Under the pieces are notes generated by a model that was not told the DNA's origin, ran no database searches, and saw only the letters and a list, made by a program, of their open reading frames with translations. A stretch of 46,113 nt of DNA from Gammaproteobacteria bacterium (GTDB lineage Bacteria; Pseudomonadota; Gammaproteobacteria; DSM-16500), in the NCBI GenBank assembly GCA_021156085.1, contig JAJNBC010000015.1, positions 1 to 46,113 of the forward strand, written 5' to 3'. Below, in pieces: positions 1 through 7,916 of the stretch; within the stretch, counting starts at the first letter, position 1; each line of letters opens with the position of its first letter. The translations under genes and the position numbers were made by a program.

Positions 1-1361
1 CTTTCTGCTAGCGGGCTATTTTTCAATAAAGCATTCACTTTCTTGGATTTTTCTTCACAATCCCATAAAAGGGCTTCTTTATGTAGAGGGGTAAGCAGGT
101 GGTCGAGCACAGGTTGTTTAATTCCGTCATTAGATAAATTCTTTATCTTCTCAGAGAGGTTTGCCGCGGTAAAATTTGCAGGCTCTTGCAAAATAGCTTG
201 CATAGTATTTTGGAGAAGGGTGATATCTTCTTCTGAAAGTAGAAGTTTCAAGGGGGAGTGATCTGCCTCGGCAGGCTCATCTTTTTTCTCTGCTTGGATA
301 TTTATAGTATTTTTAATATTTTGGATAAAAGGAGTAATAATTTCATCCTCAACAGGCATACTACAGACCTTAGTAAACGAGCTCCTAATTTCTTCTAGTA
401 AAACAAAGAAAGGGGTTTTATTTTGGGAGAGATCTTTTTGCAGTGCCTTTTTCATTAAAGAGTTTAATATTTCTAATATACTCTTACGAAGTAAAGGTGC
501 TTTTTTTAGGTTGTCGCTCGATATTTTTTCCACAGCTTCTGAGTATTGAGAAATCTGTGAAAATCGCCCAAGATTATTTGGATCTCTACTCAACTCTACA
601 AGCTCGTTTAGGCTTGTGAGAAAGTTGTTTGCACCTGAAAGTCCTGTCACTACTTTTTTATATAAGTCTAATAAAAAATTAATTTCTGTTTGGGGATCAA
701 GCGTAACCCTTTCGGTCACGGATTGGGCGTAGTATTTTTCCCTGTAAGCTTTAATAAAACTATGTAGGCAGTTAATTTCTCCTTCATTCTGAGTAAGCAA
801 TTTATTTTCAGAAGGAAGAGATTCAAGAAAGCTTAAAAGCTCTTCCATTTCTGAAAGCATTTGTAAAAAACTGCTTTGTTTTTCTATGGGTTGCTCTTCT
901 GAAACTCCAAAAAAACTGTGGATAATAGAAAGGAGTAATCCTTCGACAGGAGGCTGGTTGTTATGACTGGCTCCTTGCAAAACCTCGGTAAGCACGTTTT
1001 TTGCTTGCGCAGCTGAAAGAATTTCTTTTGCAACGGCGAATTGCTTGTACTCCAAGGCCCAGCGTAATAAAGTGAGTTTCCTCCATGAATCTTTGCCTGT
1101 CAAAATATAATCTTTTACCGCAAGTAGGGCTTTAATTTGATGAAGCAGGGGCTCTGTGAACCGAGCCTTCTGTTGAAGGTGAAGGATGCGTATAAGTGGA
1201 GGAAAAAGACCCTTTTCTTGCGCGGGCTCTAAGTTCCCATTTAGGAAATTAGCATCTGCCCCCTCTAAGACGTGCAATTTTTCTTCAACGCTGTTTGCTG
1301 CCTGCCATTTTTCCAAAAGAGTAAGTTCATCATTTAGCTGTGGTAGCTCTTGGTGTTGCAT
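1..1361 (-). CDS. Helical effector-like protein, 3' part beyond the left edge
   Basis: A continuous minus-strand frame with no stop runs from an ATG at 1361 to the window edge, about 453 codons. The protein starts MQHQELPQLNDELTLLEKWQ and is rich in Leu, Glu, Lys and Gln. It looks almost entirely alpha-helical, without membrane segments, a signal peptide or a recognisable catalytic motif. It ends 27 bases before the stop of the papain-like protease gene on the same strand, so co-transcription is possible. I do not recognise the family. The composition matches large cytosolic secreted effectors of Legionellales, but that is inference. The reading frame itself is well supported by its length in A/T-rich DNA. 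Confidence 0.8.
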   Translation of the reverse strand, partial: MQHQELPQLNDELTLLEKWQAANSVEEKLHVLEGADANFLNGNLEPAQEKGLFPPLIRILHLQQKARFTEPLLHQIKALLAVKDYILTGKDSWRKLTLLRWALEYKQFAVAKEILSAAQAKNVLTEVLQGASHNNQPPVEGLLLSIIHSFFGVSEEQPIEKQSSFLQMLSEMEELLSFLESLPSENKLLTQNEGEINCLHSFIKAYREKYYAQSVTERVTLDPQTEINFLLDLYKKVVTGLSGANNFLTSLNELVELSRDPNNLGRFSQISQYSEAVEKISSDNLKKAPLLRKSILEILNSLMKKALQKDLSQNKTPFFVLLEEIRSSFTKVCSMPVEDEIITPFIQNIKNTINIQAEKKDEPAEADHSPLKLLLSEEDITLLQNTMQAILQEPANFTAANLSEKIKNLSNDGIKQPVLDHLLTPLHKEALLWDCEEKSKKVNALLKNSPLAE

Positions 1362-1388
1362 AGGTATGCCTCATTTAAAGGTGAATTT

Positions 1389-2573
1389 TTAATTAGGGAT
1401 AATTTCAAATACATCTTCTCCCAATAAGTTAAAATACTCATAGCTCATATAATAATTGCCGTGGTCACCGGTATCGCTTCCCCATGAATTACGTAGAGTC
1501 AGAACACCCTGATGCTTATTGTTATCCATATCAAACAGTATAGCATTATCATCATAACCCGTAATAATAATGGCATGGCCGCCTAAGGAAGTAGCTTTGT
1601 TTTGGAGATCGTTTCGTATATCTTGCGTTACTATCCATCCCTCATCAAGACCCGCCGATGCGCGGCACACCGTAAAAGGATACGGACAAAAGGGATGAAT
1701 ACTGCCATAGGAGCCATCTGTATCATGCTTGGTATCTAGCATAAAACCTAAGATAACTAAATGATGCTGAGATAGAGCCCTCTTTACCTGGGTTAAAATT
1801 TCTGTGCGAGCCGTTGGGGAAGAATAAAAAATATCTATTGCCTTCGTTCTAAATTTAAAAGGCAATTCGCTATGTTGCTGATACTCCTCAAGAGGAAAAA
1901 GCGTACCTATCGATTTTTTAGATAAGGGATAACTATAAGTGTTAGCGCAGCCATGTTGTTTCATATACTCATTGGAAATAATGCCATAGCTTTGTATAAG
2001 CTGAAGCGCTGTATTTGGATACATACCATGCCAGCCAGAAGGATACTTCTTTGGGTTTTCTTGATGCATAAAATCCGTTAATTCTAAGAAACAGAGTTGA
2101 CTAATATAATTATCTCCGTAGTGCCCCATCACATTTAACGCGGCTGTTACTGCAAAGGTGGTACAAGTTCCATGTTCTCCTTGATCTAATACAGAGACAT
2201 TCCGCATATCTATTGAAGCTCGGGTGGGCAAGGGGATTTCCGTGTTAGATATATCCATTAATAAAGTGGGAAGTAAGGTAGGGGGCTTTTCTCTAGCGCG
2301 TTGAGCTAAAAATTCTTGTTGTTTGGGAGTTAAAATAACTTTGTTGAAAGTAATTTTTTTTGAAGCACTTGACTGCCTAGGCGCTGTGTTTTGATTTATG
2401 CCTGGGATAGAAAAGGCATTGGTGGTATCCGCAGAAGGATGGGTAGGAATAGAAATAGTAATGGTTCCTTCTTCTTTAATTTGAGGATTATTCTCAACCT
2501 GAGAATCTCCATAAGCTACTGCACTGATAATTAATAAACTAGCTAGCCACCCTAGCAGATTCTTTTTATTCAT
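1389..2573 (-). CDS. Secreted papain-like (C1A) cysteine protease
   Basis: A 394-aa protein that probably cleaves peptide bonds outside the cytoplasm. Residues 1-22 form a Sec-type signal peptide (basic MNKK, then a hydrophobic stretch ending in AVAYG). The papain triad is readable: Cys137 in DQGEHGTCTTFA (standing for the usual QGxCGSCWAF), His333 in GGHAIIITGY and Asn362 in LRNSWG, with a Gly/Tyr-rich end that fits the C1 fold. Residues 25-115 form a low-complexity spacer or short prodomain. The start is set by GGAG seven bases upstream of the ATG. Papain-like enzymes with the GTCTTF variant are found in Legionellales and in eukaryotes. The target is unknown and could be periplasmic or host. 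Confidence 0.85.
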   Translation of the reverse strand: MNKKNLLGWLASLLIISAVAYGDSQVENNPQIKEEGTITISIPTHPSADTTNAFSIPGINQNTAPRQSSASKKITFNKVILTPKQQEFLAQRAREKPPTLLPTLLMDISNTEIPLPTRASIDMRNVSVLDQGEHGTCTTFAVTAALNVMGHYGDNYISQLCFLELTDFMHQENPKKYPSGWHGMYPNTALQLIQSYGIISNEYMKQHGCANTYSYPLSKKSIGTLFPLEEYQQHSELPFKFRTKAIDIFYSSPTARTEILTQVKRALSQHHLVILGFMLDTKHDTDGSYGSIHPFCPYPFTVCRASAGLDEGWIVTQDIRNDLQNKATSLGGHAIIITGYDDNAILFDMDNNKHQGVLTLRNSWGSDTGDHGNYYMSYEYFNLLGEDVFEIIPN

Positions 2574-2939
2574 AATTTACTCCGCGTTTGATATAAATTT
2601 TGTTATTGTATGGAAATTTAGCTTGGTCGGTTAAATATTTTGCTTAGAGCATTCTTTATGGGGATTATCCTTAGCAGAGTCTTAAAAAGGCTATATTATA
2701 CGCAGTATGGCGATGTACAGCAAGGACTTTGCTTTGATTTCTGAATAGGATGGCCCTGCAAATTCTGTCCCACGCCTCCAAGCATAACAATTTTATTCTG
2801 CTCAGCGTGAGGGTGCATACGATGATTGATGTAATACTTCTAGAAGAAAACTCTGAGAACACGTACACTCTCTTCATTTGCTGAAAAGAGAGAGCCCATC
2901 ACCCCAAGGCGGGGATGGGAAGCTCAGAGTTAAAATACT
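2574..2939. other. Intergenic region, 366 bp, between divergent genes
   Basis: It separates the minus-strand protease from the plus-strand MFS gene. A 68-codon minus frame (2671-2877) has no ribosome binding site and no recognisable product, so I read it as chance. The right end carries a strong hairpin (listed separately). Promoters for both flanking genes should lie here, but I could not pin down convincing boxes. Confidence 0.5.
2895..2919. repeat. GC-rich hairpin, possibly the end of an IS200/IS605-type element
   Basis: CCCAT and CCCC (2895-2905, with a 2-nt CA bulge) pair with GGGGATGGG (2911-2919) around the loop AAGGC. It is followed by AAGCTCAGAG and ends 20 bases before the MFS start. 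Hairpins of this shape and composition occur at the ends of IS200/IS605-family elements, but no transposase or TnpB gene is present, so a solo remnant is only one option. It could also act in the 5' leader of the MFS gene. Confidence 0.35.
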
Positions 2940-4172
2940 ATGCGTTATTTAATTGATCTTTCTTTATTACGTCGCAACCGAAATTTTTGTCTCTTATATG
3001 TGGGGCAATTTGTTTCCTTTCTGGGAACCATGATTACCCGTGTTTCGTTACCTTATCAAATTTATCATGAAACCCATTCTACGCTTTGGATAGGCTTATT
3101 AAGCCTCTGTGAGTTATTGCCGCTTCTTGTAACAGCACTGTTAGGCGGTGTATTTGCAGATCGTCATCATCGGCAACGTTTACTTTTTATTGCAGAAATT
3201 TTACTGGCGATGGGCTGCTTATTGCTTATTTACAATGCGATGTTAACCCCGCCGCGTATATGGGTGATATTCGTTGCCGGCACTTTAATGTCTGCCATCG
3301 ATGGCTTGCATCGTCCATCGCGCGATAGCCTCATCCAACAAATAGTTGCCAAAGAAGATTTTTCCACGGTGGGGGAGTTGTCCACTTTTATGTATAGTGT
3401 AGGCATGATTGCGGGGCCAGCCGTCGCAGGATTAATCATCGCGCATTTTGGTCTGGTCGTTACTTTCTCCGTCGATTTTGCTAGTTATTTTATTTCCTTG
3501 ATGACCCTTGTCATGATGAAAGGGATCCCTCGTCCTCAAGTGACACAAGACTTATCTACTTTTTCCTCCCTTAAAAAAGGATTGCAGTATGCTGTGTCCA
3601 AACAAGAATTACTGGGAACGTATGCCCTAGATTTTGTAGCGATGGTTTTTGGTATGCCCATGGCTTTATTTCCTGCTATCGCAGAATCGTTTGGCGGGGT
3701 CAAAACGTTGGGGTTGTTATATGCGGCGCCAGCCGTCGGTGCGCTGATCATTTCTTTTTGCAGCGGATGGGCAGCGCGAGTGAAGCATCACGGTGTTGCC
3801 ATTGCTATTGCAGCCTTATTGTGGGGCATCGGCATTATTTTTTTTGGATTATCAAAAAATCTCTGGCTCGCTTTATTTTTCTTAAGTATGGCAGGTGCTT
3901 TTGATGCGATCAGTGGAATATTCCGCCAAACCATGTGGAATACGATTATTCCAAATCACTATCGCGGACGATTGGCAGGAATTGAAATGATTGGCTATTT
4001 AAGTGGACCTAAACTTGGAGATACTGAAGCTGGCTTGGTTGCAGCGGCGTTTGGCGTAACGGCTTCAGTGGTATCAGGCGGCGTATTTTGTATAGTGGGG
4101 GTTATGGTATGTTGCTATTATCTTCCTCGTTTTTGGCAGTATCAAGCGCCGCAAGGGAAAAAAGAAAGATGA
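2940..4172 (+). CDS. MFS transporter, EntS-like exporter
   Basis: A 410-aa inner-membrane protein with about 12 hydrophobic segments, the usual size for the major facilitator superfamily. The N-terminal half carries the MFS loop signature as GGVFADRHHRQRLL (about residues 67-80). The overall pattern, with RNRNFCLLYVGQFVSFLG near the start, resembles the MFS_3 / enterobactin exporter EntS group. It probably exports a small molecule by proton antiport; the substrate cannot be read from the sequence. No siderophore genes are nearby. Its stop lies 23 bases from the stop of the convergent gene at 4196. Confidence 0.85.
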   Translation: MRYLIDLSLLRRNRNFCLLYVGQFVSFLGTMITRVSLPYQIYHETHSTLWIGLLSLCELLPLLVTALLGGVFADRHHRQRLLFIAEILLAMGCLLLIYNAMLTPPRIWVIFVAGTLMSAIDGLHRPSRDSLIQQIVAKEDFSTVGELSTFMYSVGMIAGPAVAGLIIAHFGLVVTFSVDFASYFISLMTLVMMKGIPRPQVTQDLSTFSSLKKGLQYAVSKQELLGTYALDFVAMVFGMPMALFPAIAESFGGVKTLGLLYAAPAVGALIISFCSGWAARVKHHGVAIAIAALLWGIGIIFFGLSKNLWLALFFLSMAGAFDAISGIFRQTMWNTIIPNHYRGRLAGIEMIGYLSGPKLGDTEAGLVAAAFGVTASVVSGGVFCIVGVMVCCYYLPRFWQYQAPQGKKER

Positions 4173-4195
4173 ATATAACATTGACTTCTTATTTT

Positions 4196-4960
4196 CTACC
4201 TACGGGCCCCTGCCGGTTTCACGGTGTTCGGTAAATATAAGTCTTGCTGAATCGCTTCTCTAATCACCCTTTCTTCAGATTTAAAAAACTTAAATAAGCC
4301 CGTGGTGACCACTGCCACTCCCGCTGCAGTTCCCTCTATCATTTTGGCCGTAGTCGCAGGCGCAACAAAGTATGCCAACGTACGTCCCAACATACCACTG
4401 CCTACTAATTTAATCGCAAGCGCTGTCAGTCCTGCTAATATCAAAACAGCTAGCAATGCATCTGCGAGTTCCCACAGAAAATCTTTAAATTTAGCAGAGG
4501 TAGTTCGCAACGAGTAAATCTTGTCTAGGGATTGGAAGAACTCTGTTAGGAGCGTTTCGTTTTCCTGCAGCCATTGTTGAATTTCTTTCTCATTTTGCCC
4601 AGTGAATTCATTTAATTTTTTATGGATAGCGGATCTTTTTTCTGCGAAAGAATCCAGCGCCTTATGTGTGAATTGTTTTAGCTCATTGAAATAAGTAATA
4701 TTAGCTTGATTTTCTCCATAATCGCTATGTAGAGCCGCTTGCATCAGTTTCTCTGTTAACTTATTTACTGCTTCATGAAAATGTTGAGATCGACTGTATG
4801 ACAAATGGTTACAATTGATGTCTTCGTAGGAGCCCCGAATCATATCGAAAAATATAGGGTAGTCCGATAAATCTGAATAATAGGTGACCTCACCAAACGG
4901 GGTGTTTCCGTCACGCTTCCAGCAGCGGCGACTTCTAAGAAAATCTTTTAAAAATGACAT
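4196..4960 (-). CDS. Unknown protein with C-terminal membrane hairpin
   Basis: 254 aa. Residues 1-150 are helical and charged. Residues about 160-228 hold two hydrophobic helices (DALLAVLILAGLTALAIKLV, then Ala/Thr/Gly-rich segments around VAPATTAKMIEGTAAGVAVV), and the end is basic. GGAGGAAATAAC before the ATG is a strong ribosome binding site. There is no signal peptide and no known domain. The soluble domain plus late membrane hairpin matches many type IV secreted effectors that insert into host vacuole membranes, and resembles the plan of the genes at 7917, 10132 and 33730. Function unknown. Confidence 0.7.
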   Translation of the reverse strand: MSFLKDFLRSRRCWKRDGNTPFGEVTYYSDLSDYPIFFDMIRGSYEDINCNHLSYSRSQHFHEAVNKLTEKLMQAALHSDYGENQANITYFNELKQFTHKALDSFAEKRSAIHKKLNEFTGQNEKEIQQWLQENETLLTEFFQSLDKIYSLRTTSAKFKDFLWELADALLAVLILAGLTALAIKLVGSGMLGRTLAYFVAPATTAKMIEGTAAGVAVVTTGLFKFFKSEERVIREAIQQDLYLPNTVKPAGARR

Positions 4961-5325
4961 GTTATTTCCTCCAAAAATCCTTTAAGGGGGCGGCGCCTTT
5001 TTATTGGTTAGGCTAAAAATAACCCATATTTTTCCATATGTATAAAGAATAGTCAAGACATTTCGATTCATTAGGCTTCTTACTGCCTCAAAGAGAATAG
5101 CCTACCTGGTAAAAGAAAAGAAGGTTGTTCCACTCTTGCAAACGGGGTAAAATGTCTGAAATTTATACTTTGCCTTAAGCCAAACCCAGACTGCAACCGT
5201 ATCCCGCTATTGAATAGGCCGTTTTTATGGGAGATTAGAGAAGCGATCTAAGTTAACTGTGATTAATGAAAGGGGGCGTCATAATACTTGGAAGCTCCTC
5301 CTTTAATTTAACAGAGGAGTGAGTT
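4961..5325. other. Intergenic region, 365 bp, between divergent genes
   Basis: A/T-rich DNA between the minus-strand gene at 4196 and the small plus-strand gene at 5326. I see no RNA gene, repeat or further ORF with a ribosome binding site. It should hold the promoters of both neighbours. Confidence 0.45.
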
Positions 5326-5544
5326 ATGGATGGAAGAAAGGATATTACGAATGTGAAGGAAGAGGCAGCTCCTCTTTCCCCTGAAGTTAAAGAAGAAGAA
5401 TGTGTTTCCTGGAAAAACATGCTGCAAGAAAAAATTGCAGAACAACGCAATAATAAAAATCCCCCAAAATTTCCTTCTAAAAAATCTGCACCAGATTCAG
5501 TAGGTTCCGAGCTAAGAGAACCCTCTTTTTGTAGGTGTTGTTAG
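5326..5544 (+). CDS. Small charged protein with C-terminal FCRCC tail
   Basis: A 72-aa hydrophilic protein with no signal peptide or membrane segment and a Lys/Glu-rich middle, ending in SFCRCC. GAGGAGTGAGTT directly before the ATG is a good ribosome binding site and favours this strand over the overlapping minus frame 5253-5450. A terminal Cys-Cys preceded by another Cys resembles Rab-type prenylation or palmitoylation ends in eukaryotes, so host lipidation is conceivable if the protein is secreted; this is inference. The stop codon lies at the first base of the inverted-repeat segment, so the C-terminus may have been created by the repeat junction. Confidence 0.5.
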   Translation: MDGRKDITNVKEEAAPLSPEVKEEECVSWKNMLQEKIAEQRNNKNPPKFPSKKSAPDSVGSELREPSFCRCC

Positions 5545-5900
5545 GATTCTACTGACAATTCTACTATGCCGGCTGTACCACTTTGATTTTCTGCGCTCCG
5601 ATGCTCATTGACTCGCCTGTCAACTGCGCTTCGGTGCTCAAAAATCAAAGCGTTCCATCTCGGCCTAGCGAATTGTTCTCAGATCGACTATGCCGGCTGT
5701 AACAATTTGATTTTCTGTGTTCTAATGCTCATTGACGCGCATGTCAACTGCGCTTCGGTGCTTAAAAATCAAAGCGTTCCATCTCGGCCTAGCGAATTGT
5801 TCTCCGATCTACTATGCCGGCTGTAACAATTTGATTTTTTGTGTTCTGATGCTCATTGACTCGCATGTCAACTGCGCTTTGGTGCGTAAAAATCAAAAAT
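5541..5900 (+). repeat. Tandem array of 124-bp palindromic repeat, left copy
   Basis: Three units start with ACTATGCCGG at 5563, 5687 and 5811, an exact 124-bp period; the last unit is partial and ends near 5897. Within each unit the segments beginning TTTGATTTTCTG and ending AAAAATCAAA are imperfect inverted repeats of each other, so each unit can fold into a long hairpin. Apparent ORFs inside (5608-5826, 5732-5923) follow the repeat period and are not genes. The units are richer in G+C than the neighbouring DNA. The same units recur inverted at 7630-7886. Confidence 0.9.
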
Positions 5901-5991
5901 TTTTTTCTCCAATCACAAAATAAATCTCTCGCTGTTATTGCTAATTGAGCTTTCGATGCAGAATGAATTAAAAAGAAAAAAATAATAAGCT

Positions 5992-6190
5992 ATGAATATC
6001 GCAATAAATTTAGATGAAAAATTAGTTAGAGATGCGCGTTCTCAACCCAAAGTATTAAGCTGATCTGTTGCAAAGCAAATTAAGCATGGGGCGAAAAAAA
6101 CTCTTACGAAATCAAATTAAAACTAGTGAATGTGCTATTAATGAAATTGCAAAAAATCCTGGTGTAGTAGAGTTAAAACACGGATTTTGA
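5992..6190 (+). pseudogene. Decayed ParD-like antitoxin gene
   Basis: From the ATG at 5992 the frame reads MNIAINLDEKLVRDARSQ, then KVLS, an in-frame TGA, and SVAKQIKHGAKK. This matches the ParD-like antitoxin pattern in which an Arg-Ser-Val-x-KQIExWA motif follows. A second frame then continues to a TGA at 6188 with IAKNPGVVELKHGF. The TGA replacing the expected Arg codon and the later frame change indicate a dead gene. No toxin gene accompanies it. The family call rests on the short motif only. Confidence 0.5.
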
Positions 6191-6354
6191 TCCCTTATAA
6201 AATTCGTTAAAGCTTTTACTTTATTTTGCCATTTTATATTTAAATAAAATTTATTTTTCTAAATATTATTAATAAATTTTATTCCTTAAAAAAATATGAT
6301 AAATATTTTTTTATAAGACTCTTAAAATGAATTATAATTTTTTTCATAAAAATA

Positions 6355-6383
6355 TTGCTAAAAAAAAATATTTATCTTATACT
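6355..6383 (+). promoter_or_regulatory. Sigma-70-type promoter for the small basic protein gene
   Basis: TTGCTA (6355-6360) and TATACT (6378-6383) are separated by exactly 17 bases, and the -10 box lies 61 bases before the start codon at 6445. Upstream DNA is very A/T-rich, as in UP elements. Confidence 0.6.
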
Positions 6384-6444
6384 GGCAAGCGTGAACTTAA
6401 ATTTTTATATCAACGTAAACTAAATAATATTTGGAGGACGTAAG

Positions 6445-6612
6445 ATGAAAAATTCAAAACTTCAAGCAGCAGAAAGTAAAAATCACCCATTATCTAATGC
6501 AAATCGAAAAGATGATAAGGAATCCCTTGGAAAGCAAACCGAGGCTTCTCGTCATAAAGAGAATAATAGGTCGGGAAAAAATACTCCTGAGACGAAAAAA
6601 TCTTCTCATTAA
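6445..6612 (+). CDS. Small hydrophilic basic protein, 55 aa
   Basis: A short ORF starting MKNSKLQAAESKNHPLSNAN and ending TKKSSH, rich in Lys, Asn, Ser and Glu and probably unstructured. A GGAGG ribosome binding site stands ten bases upstream of the ATG, a promoter precedes it and a perfect intrinsic terminator follows, so it is a complete single-gene unit despite its size. Function unknown. A second tiny Lys-rich gene of similar character lies at 29829-29930. Roles as a nucleic-acid-binding or stress protein are possible, but nothing in the sequence proves them. Confidence 0.7.
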   Translation: MKNSKLQAAESKNHPLSNANRKDDKESLGKQTEASRHKENNRSGKNTPETKKSSH

Positions 6613-6627
6613 TTAACTTAAACTTAT

Positions 6628-6668
6628 ATGCTAGCAAGAGAAGTTATTCTCTTGCTAGCATCTTTATT
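6628..6668 (+). terminator. Intrinsic terminator after the 55-aa gene
   Basis: A perfect 15-bp stem (6628-6642 with 6647-6661) containing GCTAGCAAGAGAA, with a 4-nt loop GTTA, is followed by the T-rich CTTTATTTGG. It lies 15 bases after the stop codon at 6612 and closes that transcription unit. Confidence 0.85.
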
Positions 6669-6680
6669 TGGATTCTTAAA

Positions 6681-7610
6681 ATGAAAATAAGTCCGACATT
6701 GAAAACATCGCTTGCCTTTATTGCTTCTGCTGTTTCAGCAGCAGCTACGTTTCCGTATGGTTATAGATTTGCAACATTATTTCATCTAAGCTCGCCTGCT
6801 TTGCACTTGTCGTTTGCCTACTTATTAGGCGGCACAGCTTATTTAGCCAATATGGTGTTAGGCGCTTATTCATTACTTGATATAAAAAAAGAAAAAAGAA
6901 GCCAAAATATTTTTGTCATTCTTATCTTAAGCATTTTTGGTGCAGTGCCCATGGGGTTTTTTAGTTATGCGGGTTATAAAAGTTTTTTACCCATAAGTCT
7001 CAATATTCTAACCAGTCTCATTGTTATTATTGTTAATACTGGCATAAATTATACTGCCATTTTTAATTTAGTTAAAAGCACTAAAGAATTTCTTAAAAAA
7101 CGGGGGGGGCAAAAAATAAGTTGGGCCCGTTTCTTGCTGTGTACAGCAGGAGGGATAATAGGGGCTTTAGTTAGCCTGACGGCCTACCTTGCTACGACGA
7201 ATGGGCTCACCAATATTTTTCTACATTATGATTGGACGCCTGCTCTCGCTTTACAAATAGCCGCTATTTTAGCTATTATCATTTGGCTTCCTTTTGGGGC
7301 ATTGTATGTTAATTCGGTGCAAGTGGTGGTAGGTAATATTTATCATTTTTTTTCAACAAAGAAAGATTTATTTAAAGAAATAAAATTATACGATATGGCC
7401 CTTATTTTATTTGTTCTTTTAGCGGGAAGTGCGTTTGCCCAAATGGCGTTGGATTTTTATAGTCCGCACAATTTAATCCCGCATTTTTTCAAGTTGCCTT
7501 TTGTCCAAGTTATTGCGTATTATGGGTTGATGCCTTTAGCTTTATTGTCTTCTGCAGCCGTCAATTATTTTGCTTTGATAAAGGTTATTGAATATATAAA
7601 AAATAAATGA
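6681..7610 (+). CDS. Polytopic inner-membrane protein of unknown function
   Basis: 309 aa, almost entirely hydrophobic, with about eight to nine membrane helices separated by short charged loops (for example DIKKEKRSQN near residue 70 and FSTKKDLFKEIK near 225). It has no transporter signature I recognise. The start is only 12 bases after the preceding terminator's T-rich end and has a weak Shine-Dalgarno, so an alternative downstream start is possible. The gene fills most of the segment bounded by inverted 124-bp repeats and may have moved with them. Confidence 0.7.
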   Translation: MKISPTLKTSLAFIASAVSAAATFPYGYRFATLFHLSSPALHLSFAYLLGGTAYLANMVLGAYSLLDIKKEKRSQNIFVILILSIFGAVPMGFFSYAGYKSFLPISLNILTSLIVIIVNTGINYTAIFNLVKSTKEFLKKRGGQKISWARFLLCTAGGIIGALVSLTAYLATTNGLTNIFLHYDWTPALALQIAAILAIIIWLPFGALYVNSVQVVVGNIYHFFSTKKDLFKEIKLYDMALILFVLLAGSAFAQMALDFYSPHNLIPHFFKLPFVQVIAYYGLMPLALLSSAAVNYFALIKVIEYIKNK

Positions 7611-7629
7611 AAGGGCTAGGATCTGTTAA

Positions 7630-7886
7630 CAATTCCCTAGGCTGAGATGAAACGCTTTGATTTTCGAGCACCGAAGCGCAGTTGACATGCGAACCACTGA
7701 GCATCAGAATGTAGAAAATCAAATTGTTACAGCCGGCATAGTAGATCGGAGAACAATTCGCTAGGCCGAGGTGGAACGCGTTGATTTTTGAGCACCGAAG
7801 CGCAGTTGACATGCGAGTCAATGAGCATCGGAGCACAGAAAATCAGAGCGTTACAGCCGGCATAGTAGAATTGCAGCAAATCCTAA
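7630..7886 (-). repeat. Tandem array of 124-bp palindromic repeat, right copy, inverted
   Basis: Two units lie in opposite orientation to the left array: AGCCGGCATAGTAGA occurs at 7731 and 7855, again 124 bp apart. The outer end matches the outer end of the left array: AATCCTAA at 7879-7886 is the complement of TTAGGATT at 5541-5548, and the following bases up to the first CTACTATGCCGG also agree apart from small indels. The pair therefore forms long terminal inverted repeats around 5.9-7.6 kb. The minus ORF 7585-7836 is repeat-derived, not a gene. Confidence 0.9.
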
Positions 7887-7916
7887 GAATAAGGCCCAAA
7901 TAGAGGAGTTATTTTT

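Noticed and set aside
2671..2877. 68-codon minus-strand ORF
   Set aside because: No ribosome binding site, no conserved motif and the frame covers the promoter region between divergent genes.
5563..5900. Possible CRISPR array
   Set aside because: The 124-bp units repeat over their whole length without variable spacers, and no cas genes are present.
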